A stretch of DNA of 5,428 nucleotides from Clostridiales bacterium (GCA_014799645.1 JAAVHQ010000025.1:168457-173884), one strand, 5' to 3'. Shown: positions 1 through 5,428, numbered from the stretch's first letter. Translations and numbers: made by a program. Notes: a model not told the origin generated them from the letters alone.

Positions 1-441
1 ATATCTCAACTTGAAAACAACCTCACTTCCCCTTCGATCGCCACGCTTATCGATATACTCGAAGTGCTTGGCAGCGACCTCAAATCTTTCTTCAACGAGG
101 AAGTAGAGCAAAAAATAGTCTTTCAGGAAAAGGACTTTTTCGAGAAAGAGGACGACGGCGAACTTATCACTTGGCTTGTTCCCAACAGTCTTAAAAACGA
201 GATGGAGCCTATTTTGCTCACGTTGCAAGCGGGCGTAAGCACGACGGAAGATATGCCCCACGAAGGCGAAGAATTCGGCTACGTGTTGGAAGGCAAGGCG
301 ACTTTGCATTTGGGCAAGAAGTCCTATCAAATCAAAGCGGGCAATTCCTTCTACTTCACGAGCAAGAAAAGGCATTATATTCAAAACAACGGCAAGACGG
401 TGGCGAAAATACTTTGGGTATCCAGCCCACCTACGTTCTGA
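1..441 (+). CDS. XRE-family HTH / cupin transcriptional regulator, 5' partial
   Basis: The frame is open from base 1, so the start lies outside the window; 146 residues are visible. The GTG at 64 is only an internal codon, because the codons before it (ISQLENNLTSPSIATL) read as the recognition-helix end and following helix of an XRE/Cro HTH domain. A cupin_2 domain follows at visible residues 70-145. Cupin motif 1 is PHEGEEFGYVLEG, with the His at bases 259-261. Motif 2 has a His and an Asn in KKRHYIQNN. The protein ends in WVSSPPTF, a typical end for HTH-cupin regulators. This architecture matches PuuR and the small regulators often encoded beside potABCD in Firmicutes. By analogy it is a cytoplasmic DNA-binding protein whose cupin senses a polyamine or related ligand; ligand and target are inferred. 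It sits 18 nt upstream of potA on the same strand, which fits co-transcription and autoregulation. The family is clear; the exact function is less certain. Confidence 0.9.
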   Translation: MSQLENNLTSPSIATLIDILEVLGSDLKSFFNEEVEQKIVFQEKDFFEKEDDGELITWLVPNSLKNEMEPILLTLQAGVSTTEDMPHEGEEFGYVLEGKATLHLGKKSYQIKAGNSFYFTSKKRHYIQNNGKTVAKILWVSSPPTF

Positions 442-459
442 TATTAAGGGAGAATTACT

Positions 460-2145
460 ATGGAAAAGAACAACGAATATATAATCCAACTTCAAGGACT
501 ATGCAAAAAGTACGGCGAAAAGACCGTCGTCAACAATATCAACCTCAATATCAAAAAGGGCGATTTCGTGACCTTTCTCGGACCGAGCGGTTGCGGAAAG
601 ACTACGACCCTTAGAATGATTGCGGGCTTTGAAGTACCCACCGAAGGCAAGGTGCTTTTCGACGGCAACGATATTGCGAAGTTGCCGCCTCACAAAAGAC
701 CCGTCAACACGGTATTTCAAAAATACGCGCTATTCCCCCACCTCAACGTATTCAACAACATCGCTTTCGGTCTTAAACTCAAAAAGATCGAAGTGGACTA
801 CGTCAAGAAAAACGGCGAAAGCGGAGTTAAACAAATCAAACTCAAAAACTTTTTGGTCAATCCCGAAACGGGCGCGCCGGACTTTTCTATCGCGCACAAC
901 GACTATTTCTCTTATATCGAGAAAGGCTACGTTCCTCTTTGCAAGATAAAAAAGACGGTCAACAAGTTGACTAAAAAAGGTAAGCAAAAGAAAGAAATCA
1001 ACGGATATAAATACTATATCGACGAAAAGGTGCGTCGCGCGCTCAAAATCGTAGGATTGAGCGACTACGAGACGAGAGACGTCGATTCCCTTTCGGGCGG
1101 TCAACAACAGCGTGTGGCTATCGCAAGAGCGATTGTCAACGAGCCTAAGGTACTTCTACTCGACGAACCTTTGGGCGCGCTCGACCTCAAAATGCGTCAG
1201 GAAATGCAAATCGAACTCAAAGAAATGCACCGCACTCTGGGCATTACCTTTATCTACGTAACGCACGACCAAGAAGAGGCTTTGACAATGAGCGACACGG
1301 TCGTCGTAATGAAAGACGGCGAGATATGCCAAGAAGGCACGCCTATCGATATTTACAACGAACCTAGAACGGCGTACGTAGCAGACTTTATCGGCGAATC
1401 AAATATCCTCGACGGTATAATGATTGACGACTACAAAGTCAATATCGTCGGCGCGAAGTTCGACTGCGTGGACGCAGGTTTCGGACAAAATACCCCTGTC
1501 GATACGGTTATCCGCCCCGAAGATATCGAGGTACGAGAAGTCGGCAAAGGACAACTGACGGGCGTAATCAAATCGAGTATGTTCAGAGGCGTACACTACG
1601 AAATGGTCTGCCTTTGCAACGGATATGAATTCACTATCCACAGCACGGTGGAAGCCCCCGTCGGCAAAGAAGTCGGACTTTACGTCGCGCCCGAAAATAT
1701 TCAGATTATGCACAAAGAACACGTCGACAACACCGTTCCCGTGGAATTTACTTCGAATACGACTTTCAATATGTACGGCGGAGAATATACTTTCGACCCG
1801 ACTTTGCTCTTTGAAAACTGCTCTTATGACGGCGAGCAAGACGTCTTAACCATAGACGGTAAAGAATGCGCGCTCAAAGGCAAACACGCGACAATCAATT
1901 TCGGCTTTACCGACATAGATATGACGGACGACGAATACGCCGCTCCGCTCGCAGGCAACGTCGTAAGTATGATTTACAAGGGCAAAAACTATATCGTCGA
2001 CATCAAGACGGACGACAATCACCACGTATACGCGGACACCGAATACCTTTGGGATAAAGGCGACAGAATAGGTATCAAAATTGAAGCCAAGAGTTTTGGA
2101 CTCGTAGATTGCGACAAACTCTTCGAGGAGGGAGAAAATGTTTAA
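460..2145 (+). CDS. potA: Spermidine/putrescine ABC transporter ATP-binding protein PotA, enlarged form
   Basis: This is the cytoplasmic ATPase that powers polyamine import through PotB/PotC. The start is ATG 460, preceded by AAGGGAG at 446-452 with a 7-nt spacer. Visible motifs: Walker A GPSGCGKTT (residues 41-49), Q-loop VFQKYALFPH (Q87), ABC signature LSGGQQQR (211-218), Walker B VLLLDEP (231-237, catalytic E236), D-loop GALD (239-242) and H-loop VTHD (H269). A TOBE domain follows at about 310-417. The catalytic set is complete. At 561 residues it is about 200 longer than the usual PotA of roughly 350-380. The excess is in two places: a Lys-rich insert at about 110-187 between the Q-loop and signature, and a C-terminal extension at 420-561 that resembles a second TOBE unit. 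The stop overlaps the potB start by 8 nt. PotA rather than another importer ATPase (MalK, FbpC) is supported by the adjacent potB, potC and potD. Confidence 0.95.
   Translation: MEKNNEYIIQLQGLCKKYGEKTVVNNINLNIKKGDFVTFLGPSGCGKTTTLRMIAGFEVPTEGKVLFDGNDIAKLPPHKRPVNTVFQKYALFPHLNVFNNIAFGLKLKKIEVDYVKKNGESGVKQIKLKNFLVNPETGAPDFSIAHNDYFSYIEKGYVPLCKIKKTVNKLTKKGKQKKEINGYKYYIDEKVRRALKIVGLSDYETRDVDSLSGGQQQRVAIARAIVNEPKVLLLDEPLGALDLKMRQEMQIELKEMHRTLGITFIYVTHDQEEALTMSDTVVVMKDGEICQEGTPIDIYNEPRTAYVADFIGESNILDGIMIDDYKVNIVGAKFDCVDAGFGQNTPVDTVIRPEDIEVREVGKGQLTGVIKSSMFRGVHYEMVCLCNGYEFTIHSTVEAPVGKEVGLYVAPENIQIMHKEHVDNTVPVEFTSNTTFNMYGGEYTFDPTLLFENCSYDGEQDVLTIDGKECALKGKHATINFGFTDIDMTDDEYAAPLAGNVVSMIYKGKNYIVDIKTDDNHHVYADTEYLWDKGDRIGIKIEAKSFGLVDCDKLFEEGENV
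787..1020 (+). other. Lysine-rich insert in the PotA helical subdomain
   Basis: This stretch encodes PotA residues 110-187. In ordinary PotA about 30 residues separate the FGL motif after the Q-loop from the LSGGQ signature; here about 100 do. The insert has 16 Lys, no Arg and 8 Asp/Glu. It includes a hydrophobic/aromatic middle (DYFSYIEKGYVPL) and a Lys cluster (LTKKGKQKKEINGYKYY). Its frame is continuous and its codon use looks like that of the flanking sequence, so it reads as a genuine part of the protein. The boundaries are approximate, placed by comparing conserved flanks from memory of the family. Confidence 0.75.
1717..2142 (+). other. PotA C-terminal extension, probable second TOBE unit
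   Basis: This stretch encodes PotA residues 420-561, beyond the point where typical PotA ends after its TOBE domain. Two parts align without gaps to the first TOBE at nearly constant offset. Residues 366-380 (LTGVIKSSMFRGVHY) match 497-511 (LAGNVVSMIYKGKNY), sharing L, G, S, G and Y plus conservative M/I, F/Y and R/K. Residues 351-358 (IRPEDIEV) match 481-488 (FGFTDIDM). The later VGKEVG (401-406) corresponds to KGDRIG (533-538). This suggests an old internal duplication of the OB-like TOBE fold. The role is unknown; TOBE domains in related ATPases serve dimerisation or regulation. Confidence 0.65.
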
Positions 2146-2914
2146 GAAAGCGCTTTCCATTCCCTACGCAATTTTTATGTTGCTCTTCGTGGCTTTGCCG
2201 TTGGCGCTTATACTCGTATACGCGTTTATCGACGCGACCGACGGCTCTTTCGATATGCTCGCCAACTTCAAGGAACTTGCCAAAGAAGACGCGCTCGGCA
2301 AGGTAATCAAAAATTCCATTATCGCGGGATTTTCGACAAGCGCGATTTGTCTTATTATCGCCTACCCTATCGCGTATTATTTGACGAAAAAGGAATTCAA
2401 TAAAAAGGGCGTTATGATAGGACTTTTCCTTGCTCCAATGTGGGTCAACTTCCTTTTGAGAATGATGGCTACCAAAGCGGTATTCAGCGTGCTTAATATA
2501 AAACTTGGTATGGGCACGGTAATATTCGGTCTGACGTATGAATTTTTGCCGTTTATGATAATGCCTCTCTACAATACGCTTCTGAAGATAGACAAGAGCT
2601 ATATCGAAGGCGCGGGCGACTTGGGCGCGACGCCTACCAAAGCCTTTTGGAAAGTCACAGTACCGCTCTCTATGCCCGGCGTGATAAGCGGACTTACAAT
2701 GGTAATCATTCCGTCTGTCACGACTTTTGCGGTAACGGAGATAATGAGCAACGGAAAAATGATGCTCCTCGGCGACTTTATTTACAGCCTTAAAGCCGAC
2801 AGTCTTAATATGGCGGCGGCAATATCTTTCGTCTTGCTTTTGTTTATGATAGCGTCTATGGCGATATCCAACAAGTATGACAAAGACGGCGGAAACGGAG
2901 GTAAATTATGGTAA
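2138..2914 (+). CDS. potB: Spermidine/putrescine ABC transporter permease PotB
   Basis: This is one of two inner-membrane permease subunits that form the polyamine channel with PotC. The ATG at 2138 is chosen because AGGAGG at 2126-2131 precedes it by 6 nt; it lies within the end of potA. The 258 residues show about six hydrophobic segments (roughly 8-31, 57-81, 92-110, 126-147, 180-202, 224-243), as expected for the binding-protein-dependent permease fold. The EAA loop that docks into the ATPase is at 157-180 (EGAGDLGATPTKAFWKVTVP), with the conserved Gly at 163 and Pro at 176. LAPMWVNFLLRMMA (98-111) and YEFLPFMIMPLY (134-145) are PotB-like. It is about 20-25 residues shorter than common PotB; the gap seems to lie in the loop between the third and fourth membrane segments (about 112-126). 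PotB is told from PotC by order and by these motifs. Confidence 0.93.
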   Translation: MFKKALSIPYAIFMLLFVALPLALILVYAFIDATDGSFDMLANFKELAKEDALGKVIKNSIIAGFSTSAICLIIAYPIAYYLTKKEFNKKGVMIGLFLAPMWVNFLLRMMATKAVFSVLNIKLGMGTVIFGLTYEFLPFMIMPLYNTLLKIDKSYIEGAGDLGATPTKAFWKVTVPLSMPGVISGLTMVIIPSVTTFAVTEIMSNGKMMLLGDFIYSLKADSLNMAAAISFVLLLFMIASMAISNKYDKDGGNGGKLW

Positions 2915-3738
2915 GAAAGATTCTTGTCAAGACCTTTATCGGTATCGTACTTATAATGCTCTATTTGCCTATTATTTGGATGGTCGTATTTTCCTTTACC
3001 GATACGCCTTCGTTTAGCAACTGGAACGGATTTACTTTCGACAACTACGTCAATCTCTTTACGGGAAATAGCAAGAACGCGGATTTGATACAAAACGCTA
3101 TTCTCAATACCCTTTTCGTAGGCTTTTTCGTAAGTCTGCTTTCAACGGTATTGGGTACGCTCGGCGCAATAGGATTGCACGCTATTCACAACAAGAAGAT
3201 AAAAGCAGTCTACTCGACCGTCAACCAAATACCTATGATAAACAGCGAAATAGTCACCGCTATCGCACTTGCGTTGGTGTTCAACGTCTTCGCTTCGACT
3301 TTTAAGATAAACGACGGAAGTTGGGGCATGACGGCTTTCAAACTGATACTTGCGCAGACGTCTTTCTGCGCGCCGTACGTACTTCTCAACGTATTGCCGA
3401 GATTGCAGAAGTCTGACAACAAAATTTACGAGGCGGCGTTGGATCTCGGTTGCACGCCTGCAAAAGCAATGTTCAAAGTCGTATTGCCCGATATTCTACC
3501 GGGTATCGTAGTCGGCGCGTTGCTTTCGTTCACGCTGTCGATTGACGATTTTGTAATAACCAAAGTCAACGTTACGTCATTCGAAACGCTGTCAACTATG
3601 CTCTACGGACTCAAAAGCGGAAAGCAGCCTTTGCCTGCCGATATAAGAGCGTTGTTTACAATCATATTCTTTATAGTCTTTGCGCTTATGATGGTACTTT
3701 ACTCTCCGCACAAAAAGACTGAAAAAGACAAAAAATAG
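2908..3738 (+). CDS. potC: Spermidine/putrescine ABC transporter permease PotC
   Basis: This is the second channel subunit, pairing with PotB in the membrane. The ATG at 2908 has GGAGGT at 2897-2902 with a 5-nt spacer and overlaps the potB end by 7 nt, which fits coupled translation. The 276 residues are close to the usual length. Hydrophobic segments are at roughly 7-31, 63-92, 110-130, 141-163, 195-215 and 246-267. The EAA loop is at 175-194 (EAALDLGCTPAKAMFKVVLP), and the downstream SFTLSIDDFVITKV (207-220) is a recognisable PotC/PotI-type motif. LYLPIIWMVVFSF near the N-terminus is also typical. The C-terminus is a short Lys-rich cytoplasmic tail (HKKTEKDKK). Nothing looks broken. Confidence 0.95.
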   Translation: MVRKILVKTFIGIVLIMLYLPIIWMVVFSFTDTPSFSNWNGFTFDNYVNLFTGNSKNADLIQNAILNTLFVGFFVSLLSTVLGTLGAIGLHAIHNKKIKAVYSTVNQIPMINSEIVTAIALALVFNVFASTFKINDGSWGMTAFKLILAQTSFCAPYVLLNVLPRLQKSDNKIYEAALDLGCTPAKAMFKVVLPDILPGIVVGALLSFTLSIDDFVITKVNVTSFETLSTMLYGLKSGKQPLPADIRALFTIIFFIVFALMMVLYSPHKKTEKDKK

Positions 3739-3758
3739 GAATACGCGAGGATAAGATA

Positions 3759-5123
3759 ATGAAAAAGAAACTTACTACTTTTGCTTTATTGATAGTGCTG
3801 ATTGCTACGCTTGCCTTGCCTATTCTTTTGACAGGTTGCAGACCTCGCGACGAAGTGCTGAAAGTGTACAACTGGTCTGAGTATATCGGCGAGGACGTAA
3901 TCGAAGAATTCGAAGAATACTATCACGAAATTACCGGCAAAAACATCAAAGTAAAATACGAGATGTTTGACGAAAACGAATTGATGTACGCGCAAATCAA
4001 GACCACGCAAGCCGACTTCGACGTAATATGCCCTTCCGACTATATGGTCGAAAAGATGATAAAAGAAAAGTTGCTTGTCAAACTCGCTCCCGATTTAAGC
4101 GAATTGGGCTACGGCGAAATCGAAGACTATCGCGACGGAACTTCCCCTCTTTTCAAATCTGGCGCGGAAGAGGAAGGATATTATTTCCAATACGACTACG
4201 ACGAAGAGAGCGGCGAATACAATCTATACAGTCGCACCTATATGACGGGCACTATGGGCATACTCTACGCCAAAGATTCCAACGCGTACCTGAACAGCGA
4301 ATACGGCAGTTATTCGTCTATGCAAGAGTACGTCGAAGCCAACGGCTGGGCTGTGCTTTGGGATAAAGCGTTCGACCAAAAAATTATGATGAAGAACTCG
4401 TTGCGCGACTCATACGCAATCGGCGCAATCTATACCCTTCTCAACGAAAAATCCAAGTATTATGATCCTACTCTTTCCCCCGATATCGCGCTCAACGCTA
4501 CCGACGAAGAGACCGTCAAAAAAGTGCAAGAATACTTGATAAATCAAAAGCCGATTATCAGCGGTTACGAGAACGACGAAGGCAAAGAAGTGATTATCCA
4601 AGGCGACATTGATATGACATTGCAATGGGCGGGCGACGCGGTCTACTCTATGGGCTCTTTGCAAGAAGAGATGGGCATAGAAAGAGATATGGCGTACTTC
4701 GTACCCTACGAAGGCTCAAATATATTCAGCGACGCATGGTGCATTCCCAAATACTCGGGAAATCTTCTTGCCGCCAACCTTTGGATAAACTTTATGTGCC
4801 GCCCCGACATAGCGATTGAAAATATGGATTACGTAGGCTATACCGCAGGTACGGCAACCGAAGAAATCTACGAGTATATTCTGGAAAACTGGGCAAGCGA
4901 AGAACCTACCGACTACTATCTCGACCTCACTTATTTCTTTGGCGAGGACTGCGACTTTGCCGACGAAGACGGAAGACTTATCGTATACGTCGAAGAGGAA
5001 GATTACAACGCTTTCGAGGCGCAATTCTTCTCCCCCGAAGTGATTGCAAGATGCGCGGTAATGCGCGACTTCGGCGATAGGAATTCGGCGATGAATAGGA
5101 TGTGGCGAAACGTTAAAGCATAA
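3759..5123 (+). CDS. potD: Spermidine/putrescine-binding lipoprotein PotD, enlarged form
   Basis: This is the extracytoplasmic solute-binding protein that hands polyamines to PotB/PotC. The ATG at 3759 is preceded by GAGG at 3747-3750 (8-nt spacer) and lies 20 nt after potC. Residues 1-26 form a lipoprotein signal peptide: KKK, a hydrophobic core, then lipobox LTGC with C27 as the lipidated residue. The mature protein opens with VYNWSEYIGEDV, matching the PotD NW-x-x-Y ligand motif (W39, Y42; equivalent to E. coli W34, Y37). Other likely pocket elements are CPSDY (S93, Y95), NSLRDS (R216, D217), QWAGDA (W290), EGSNIFSDAWCIP (D325, equivalent to E. coli D257) and YVGYTAGT (Y361). At 454 residues it is about 100 longer than typical PotD. 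Extra sequence lies at about 133-158, 175-197 and 370-425, the last very acidic. Exact polyamine preference cannot be read from this. Confidence 0.95.
   Translation: MKKKLTTFALLIVLIATLALPILLTGCRPRDEVLKVYNWSEYIGEDVIEEFEEYYHEITGKNIKVKYEMFDENELMYAQIKTTQADFDVICPSDYMVEKMIKEKLLVKLAPDLSELGYGEIEDYRDGTSPLFKSGAEEEGYYFQYDYDEESGEYNLYSRTYMTGTMGILYAKDSNAYLNSEYGSYSSMQEYVEANGWAVLWDKAFDQKIMMKNSLRDSYAIGAIYTLLNEKSKYYDPTLSPDIALNATDEETVKKVQEYLINQKPIISGYENDEGKEVIIQGDIDMTLQWAGDAVYSMGSLQEEMGIERDMAYFVPYEGSNIFSDAWCIPKYSGNLLAANLWINFMCRPDIAIENMDYVGYTAGTATEEIYEYILENWASEEPTDYYLDLTYFFGEDCDFADEDGRLIVYVEEEDYNAFEAQFFSPEVIARCAVMRDFGDRNSAMNRMWRNVKA
4866..5030 (+). other. Acidic C-terminal insert in PotD
   Basis: This stretch encodes PotD residues about 370-424, between the conserved YVGYTAGT segment and the conserved C-terminal end (SPEVIARCAVMRDFG to the final MWRNVKA). 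The span 368-427 has 20 Asp/Glu against a single Arg and no Lys, and is also aromatic (YFFGEDCDF, IVYVEEEDY). In ordinary PotD this region is a short linker with the NP-x-A motif. The limits are approximate. Confidence 0.6.
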
Positions 5124-5125
5124 AT

Positions 5126-5156
5126 AAAAAAGCGGTACAATTCGTACCGCTTTTTT
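5126..5156 (+). terminator. Intrinsic terminator of the pot operon
   Basis: A perfect 7-bp GC-rich stem, GCGGTAC (5132-5138) with GTACCGC (5144-5150), closes a 5-nt loop, AATTC. It is followed by six T (5151-5156) and preceded by six A (5126-5131) that can extend the stem to 13 bp. It begins 2 nt after the potD stop codon. The A-tract on the left means it could also terminate transcription arriving from the right on the - strand. Confidence 0.93.
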
Positions 5157-5181
5157 AATAAGGATAGCCTTCGGCATTGGA

Positions 5182-5220
5182 TTGGTTGAGGATTTTGGCT
5201 TATAAGGGTGTTTGCATTGG
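5182..5220 (+). repeat. Direct repeat unit 1
   Basis: This is the first copy of an imperfect unit of about 40 bp; the second copy is at 5229-5269, offset by 48 bp. The core TTTTGGCTTATAAG (5193-5206) is identical in both, followed by GGTGTTTGCATTGG here and AGTATTTGCATTTGG in copy 2. The unit is AT-rich with no visible coding potential. Confidence 0.7.
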
Positions 5221-5228
5221 AAATTTAA

Positions 5229-5269
5229 TTAGTTGGAGAGTTTTGGCTTATAAGAGTATTTGCATTTGG
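5229..5269 (+). repeat. Direct repeat unit 2
   Basis: This is the second copy of the 5182-5220 unit, with the identical core TTTTGGCTTATAAG at 5241-5254. Its right part also forms the left arm of the long hairpin at 5245-5335, so the same sequence takes part in a direct and an inverted repeat. Confidence 0.7.
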
Positions 5270-5335
5270 TATCGGGCATCTTTTTTGGACGTTGCCAAAA
5301 AAATGATATACCAAATTGCAAACACACTTACCGCC
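5245..5335. repeat. Long imperfect inverted repeat (hairpin)
   Basis: The left arm 5245-5288 pairs with the right arm 5295-5335 around a 6-nt loop (ACGTTG, 5289-5294). Paired blocks include TTTTTTGG with CCAAAAAA next to the loop, GGTAT (5268-5272) with ATACC (5308-5312), TTTGCA with TGCAAA separated by a one-base bulge, TAAG (5251-5254) with CTTA, and GGC with GCC at the base. About 35 pairs form, with small internal loops at 5273-5276 and 5248-5250. The right arm is in effect an inverted third copy of the direct repeat unit. It could be a decayed mobile-element remnant or a structured RNA; the sequence alone does not decide. Confidence 0.65.
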
Positions 5336-5380
5336 TTTGGACTTGGGTAATTCTATTGTGGCTACTCATAAATCAAAACT

Positions 5381-5428
5381 AATGTCACCTCGACCGCAGT
5401 GGAGAGGTCTCAACCGATTGAAAGGATA
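5381..5428. repeat. Possible dispersed intergenic repeat, cut by window edge
   Basis: The segment starting AATGTCACCTCGACCGCAGT and continuing GGAGAGGTCTC has a small imperfect hairpin: CCTC (5388-5391) with GAGG (5404-5407), plus CC with GG, around GCAGT. It resembles, from memory, the TGTCATCCTGAGCG-type intergenic repeat found many times in various bacterial genomes. Only one copy is visible here and it runs to the edge, so repeat status is not shown by this window. Confidence 0.35.

Larger units (their letters stand above)
5157..5428. other. Non-coding region downstream of the pot operon
   Basis: These 272 bp hold no convincing gene on either strand. Frames are short or lack a ribosome binding site, and the sequence is dominated by the repeats described separately. 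Base composition shifts to AT- and TTGG-rich, unlike the operon. Transcription from the left should largely stop at 5126-5156. The next gene must lie beyond the window. Confidence 0.75.

Noticed and set aside
64..441. Reading the first gene as a complete 125-residue cupin protein starting at GTG 64
   Set aside because: The same frame is open to base 1 and encodes the C-terminal half of an HTH domain, and no ribosome binding site precedes the GTG. It is a 5'-truncated larger gene.
441..459. Riboswitch or attenuator ahead of potA
   Set aside because: The gap is 18 nt and is filled by the ribosome binding site, leaving no room for a structured leader.
787..1020. PotA insert as an intein or a sequencing/frame artefact
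   Set aside because: It is far too short for an intein, lacks splicing motifs and keeps the frame with codon use like its flanks.
730..1107. Open frames on the - strand inside potA, including 1399-1839 and 1846-2160
   Set aside because: They lie antisense to a clearly coding frame, have no recognisable domains or ribosome binding sites, and arise from the codon pattern of potA.
4028..4366. Arg-rich open frame on the + strand inside potD
   Set aside because: It is a +1 shadow of potD with a low-complexity Arg/Gly composition and no start signal; potD itself is well supported across the region.
4716..5177. 153-residue open frame on the - strand spanning the end of potD and the terminator
   Set aside because: It crosses the terminator hairpin, is antisense to conserved potD sequence and shows no known motif. 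It is most likely a shadow.
5182..5335. CRISPR array
   Set aside because: There are only two direct copies plus one inverted copy, the units are imperfect, the gap between them is under 10 bp, and no cas genes are present.
5358..5428. Open frame from GTG 5358 running off the right edge (VATHKSKLMSPRPQWRGL...)
   Set aside because: There is no ribosome binding site, and the sequence coincides with the probable intergenic repeat; the peptide has no recognisable family.

Overview
The window holds one polyamine (spermidine/putrescine) uptake operon, read entirely on the + strand. Its order is regulator, potA, potB, potC, potD, then a strong intrinsic terminator at 5126-5156 and about 270 bp of non-coding, repeat-rich DNA. 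The organism looks like a low-to-moderate-GC member of the Firmicutes, probably an uncultured Clostridia lineage. The reasons are the HTH-cupin + potABCD layout, the Shine-Dalgarno-rich tight spacing, the lipoprotein binding protein and the divergence of the Pot proteins. The genetic code appears standard: TGA ends the regulator exactly where this family normally ends, and tryptophan is encoded by TGG. The taxonomic placement is inference.

Layout: bases 1-441 are the C-terminal part of an XRE-HTH/cupin regulator whose start lies outside the window. After an 18-nt gap with a good ribosome binding site comes potA (460-2145, ATPase). potB (2138-2914) and potC (2908-3738) are the two permeases, and each overlaps its upstream neighbour by 7-8 nt. 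potD (3759-5123), the substrate-binding lipoprotein, follows potC after 20 nt. No promoter-sized gap exists inside the cluster, so regulator and transporter are probably co-transcribed from a promoter upstream of the window.

How they work together: PotD, anchored by a lipid on the outer face of the membrane, captures the polyamine and delivers it to the PotB/PotC channel. PotA hydrolyses ATP on the cytoplasmic side to drive import. The cupin regulator probably senses polyamine or a related metabolite and adjusts operon expression (inference from the PuuR-like architecture).

The system as a whole is well known, and I see no new multi-gene system. The unusual points are within the proteins and in the tail. 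PotA is about 200 residues longer than usual: it has a lysine-rich insert of about 75 residues in the helical subdomain and what looks like a second, duplicated TOBE unit at the C-terminus. PotD is about 100 residues longer than usual and has a very acidic insert near its C-terminus. PotB is slightly short. Downstream of the terminator there is a direct repeat pair, a long imperfect hairpin that contains an inverted third copy of the same unit, and a piece of what may be a dispersed intergenic repeat running off the window edge.
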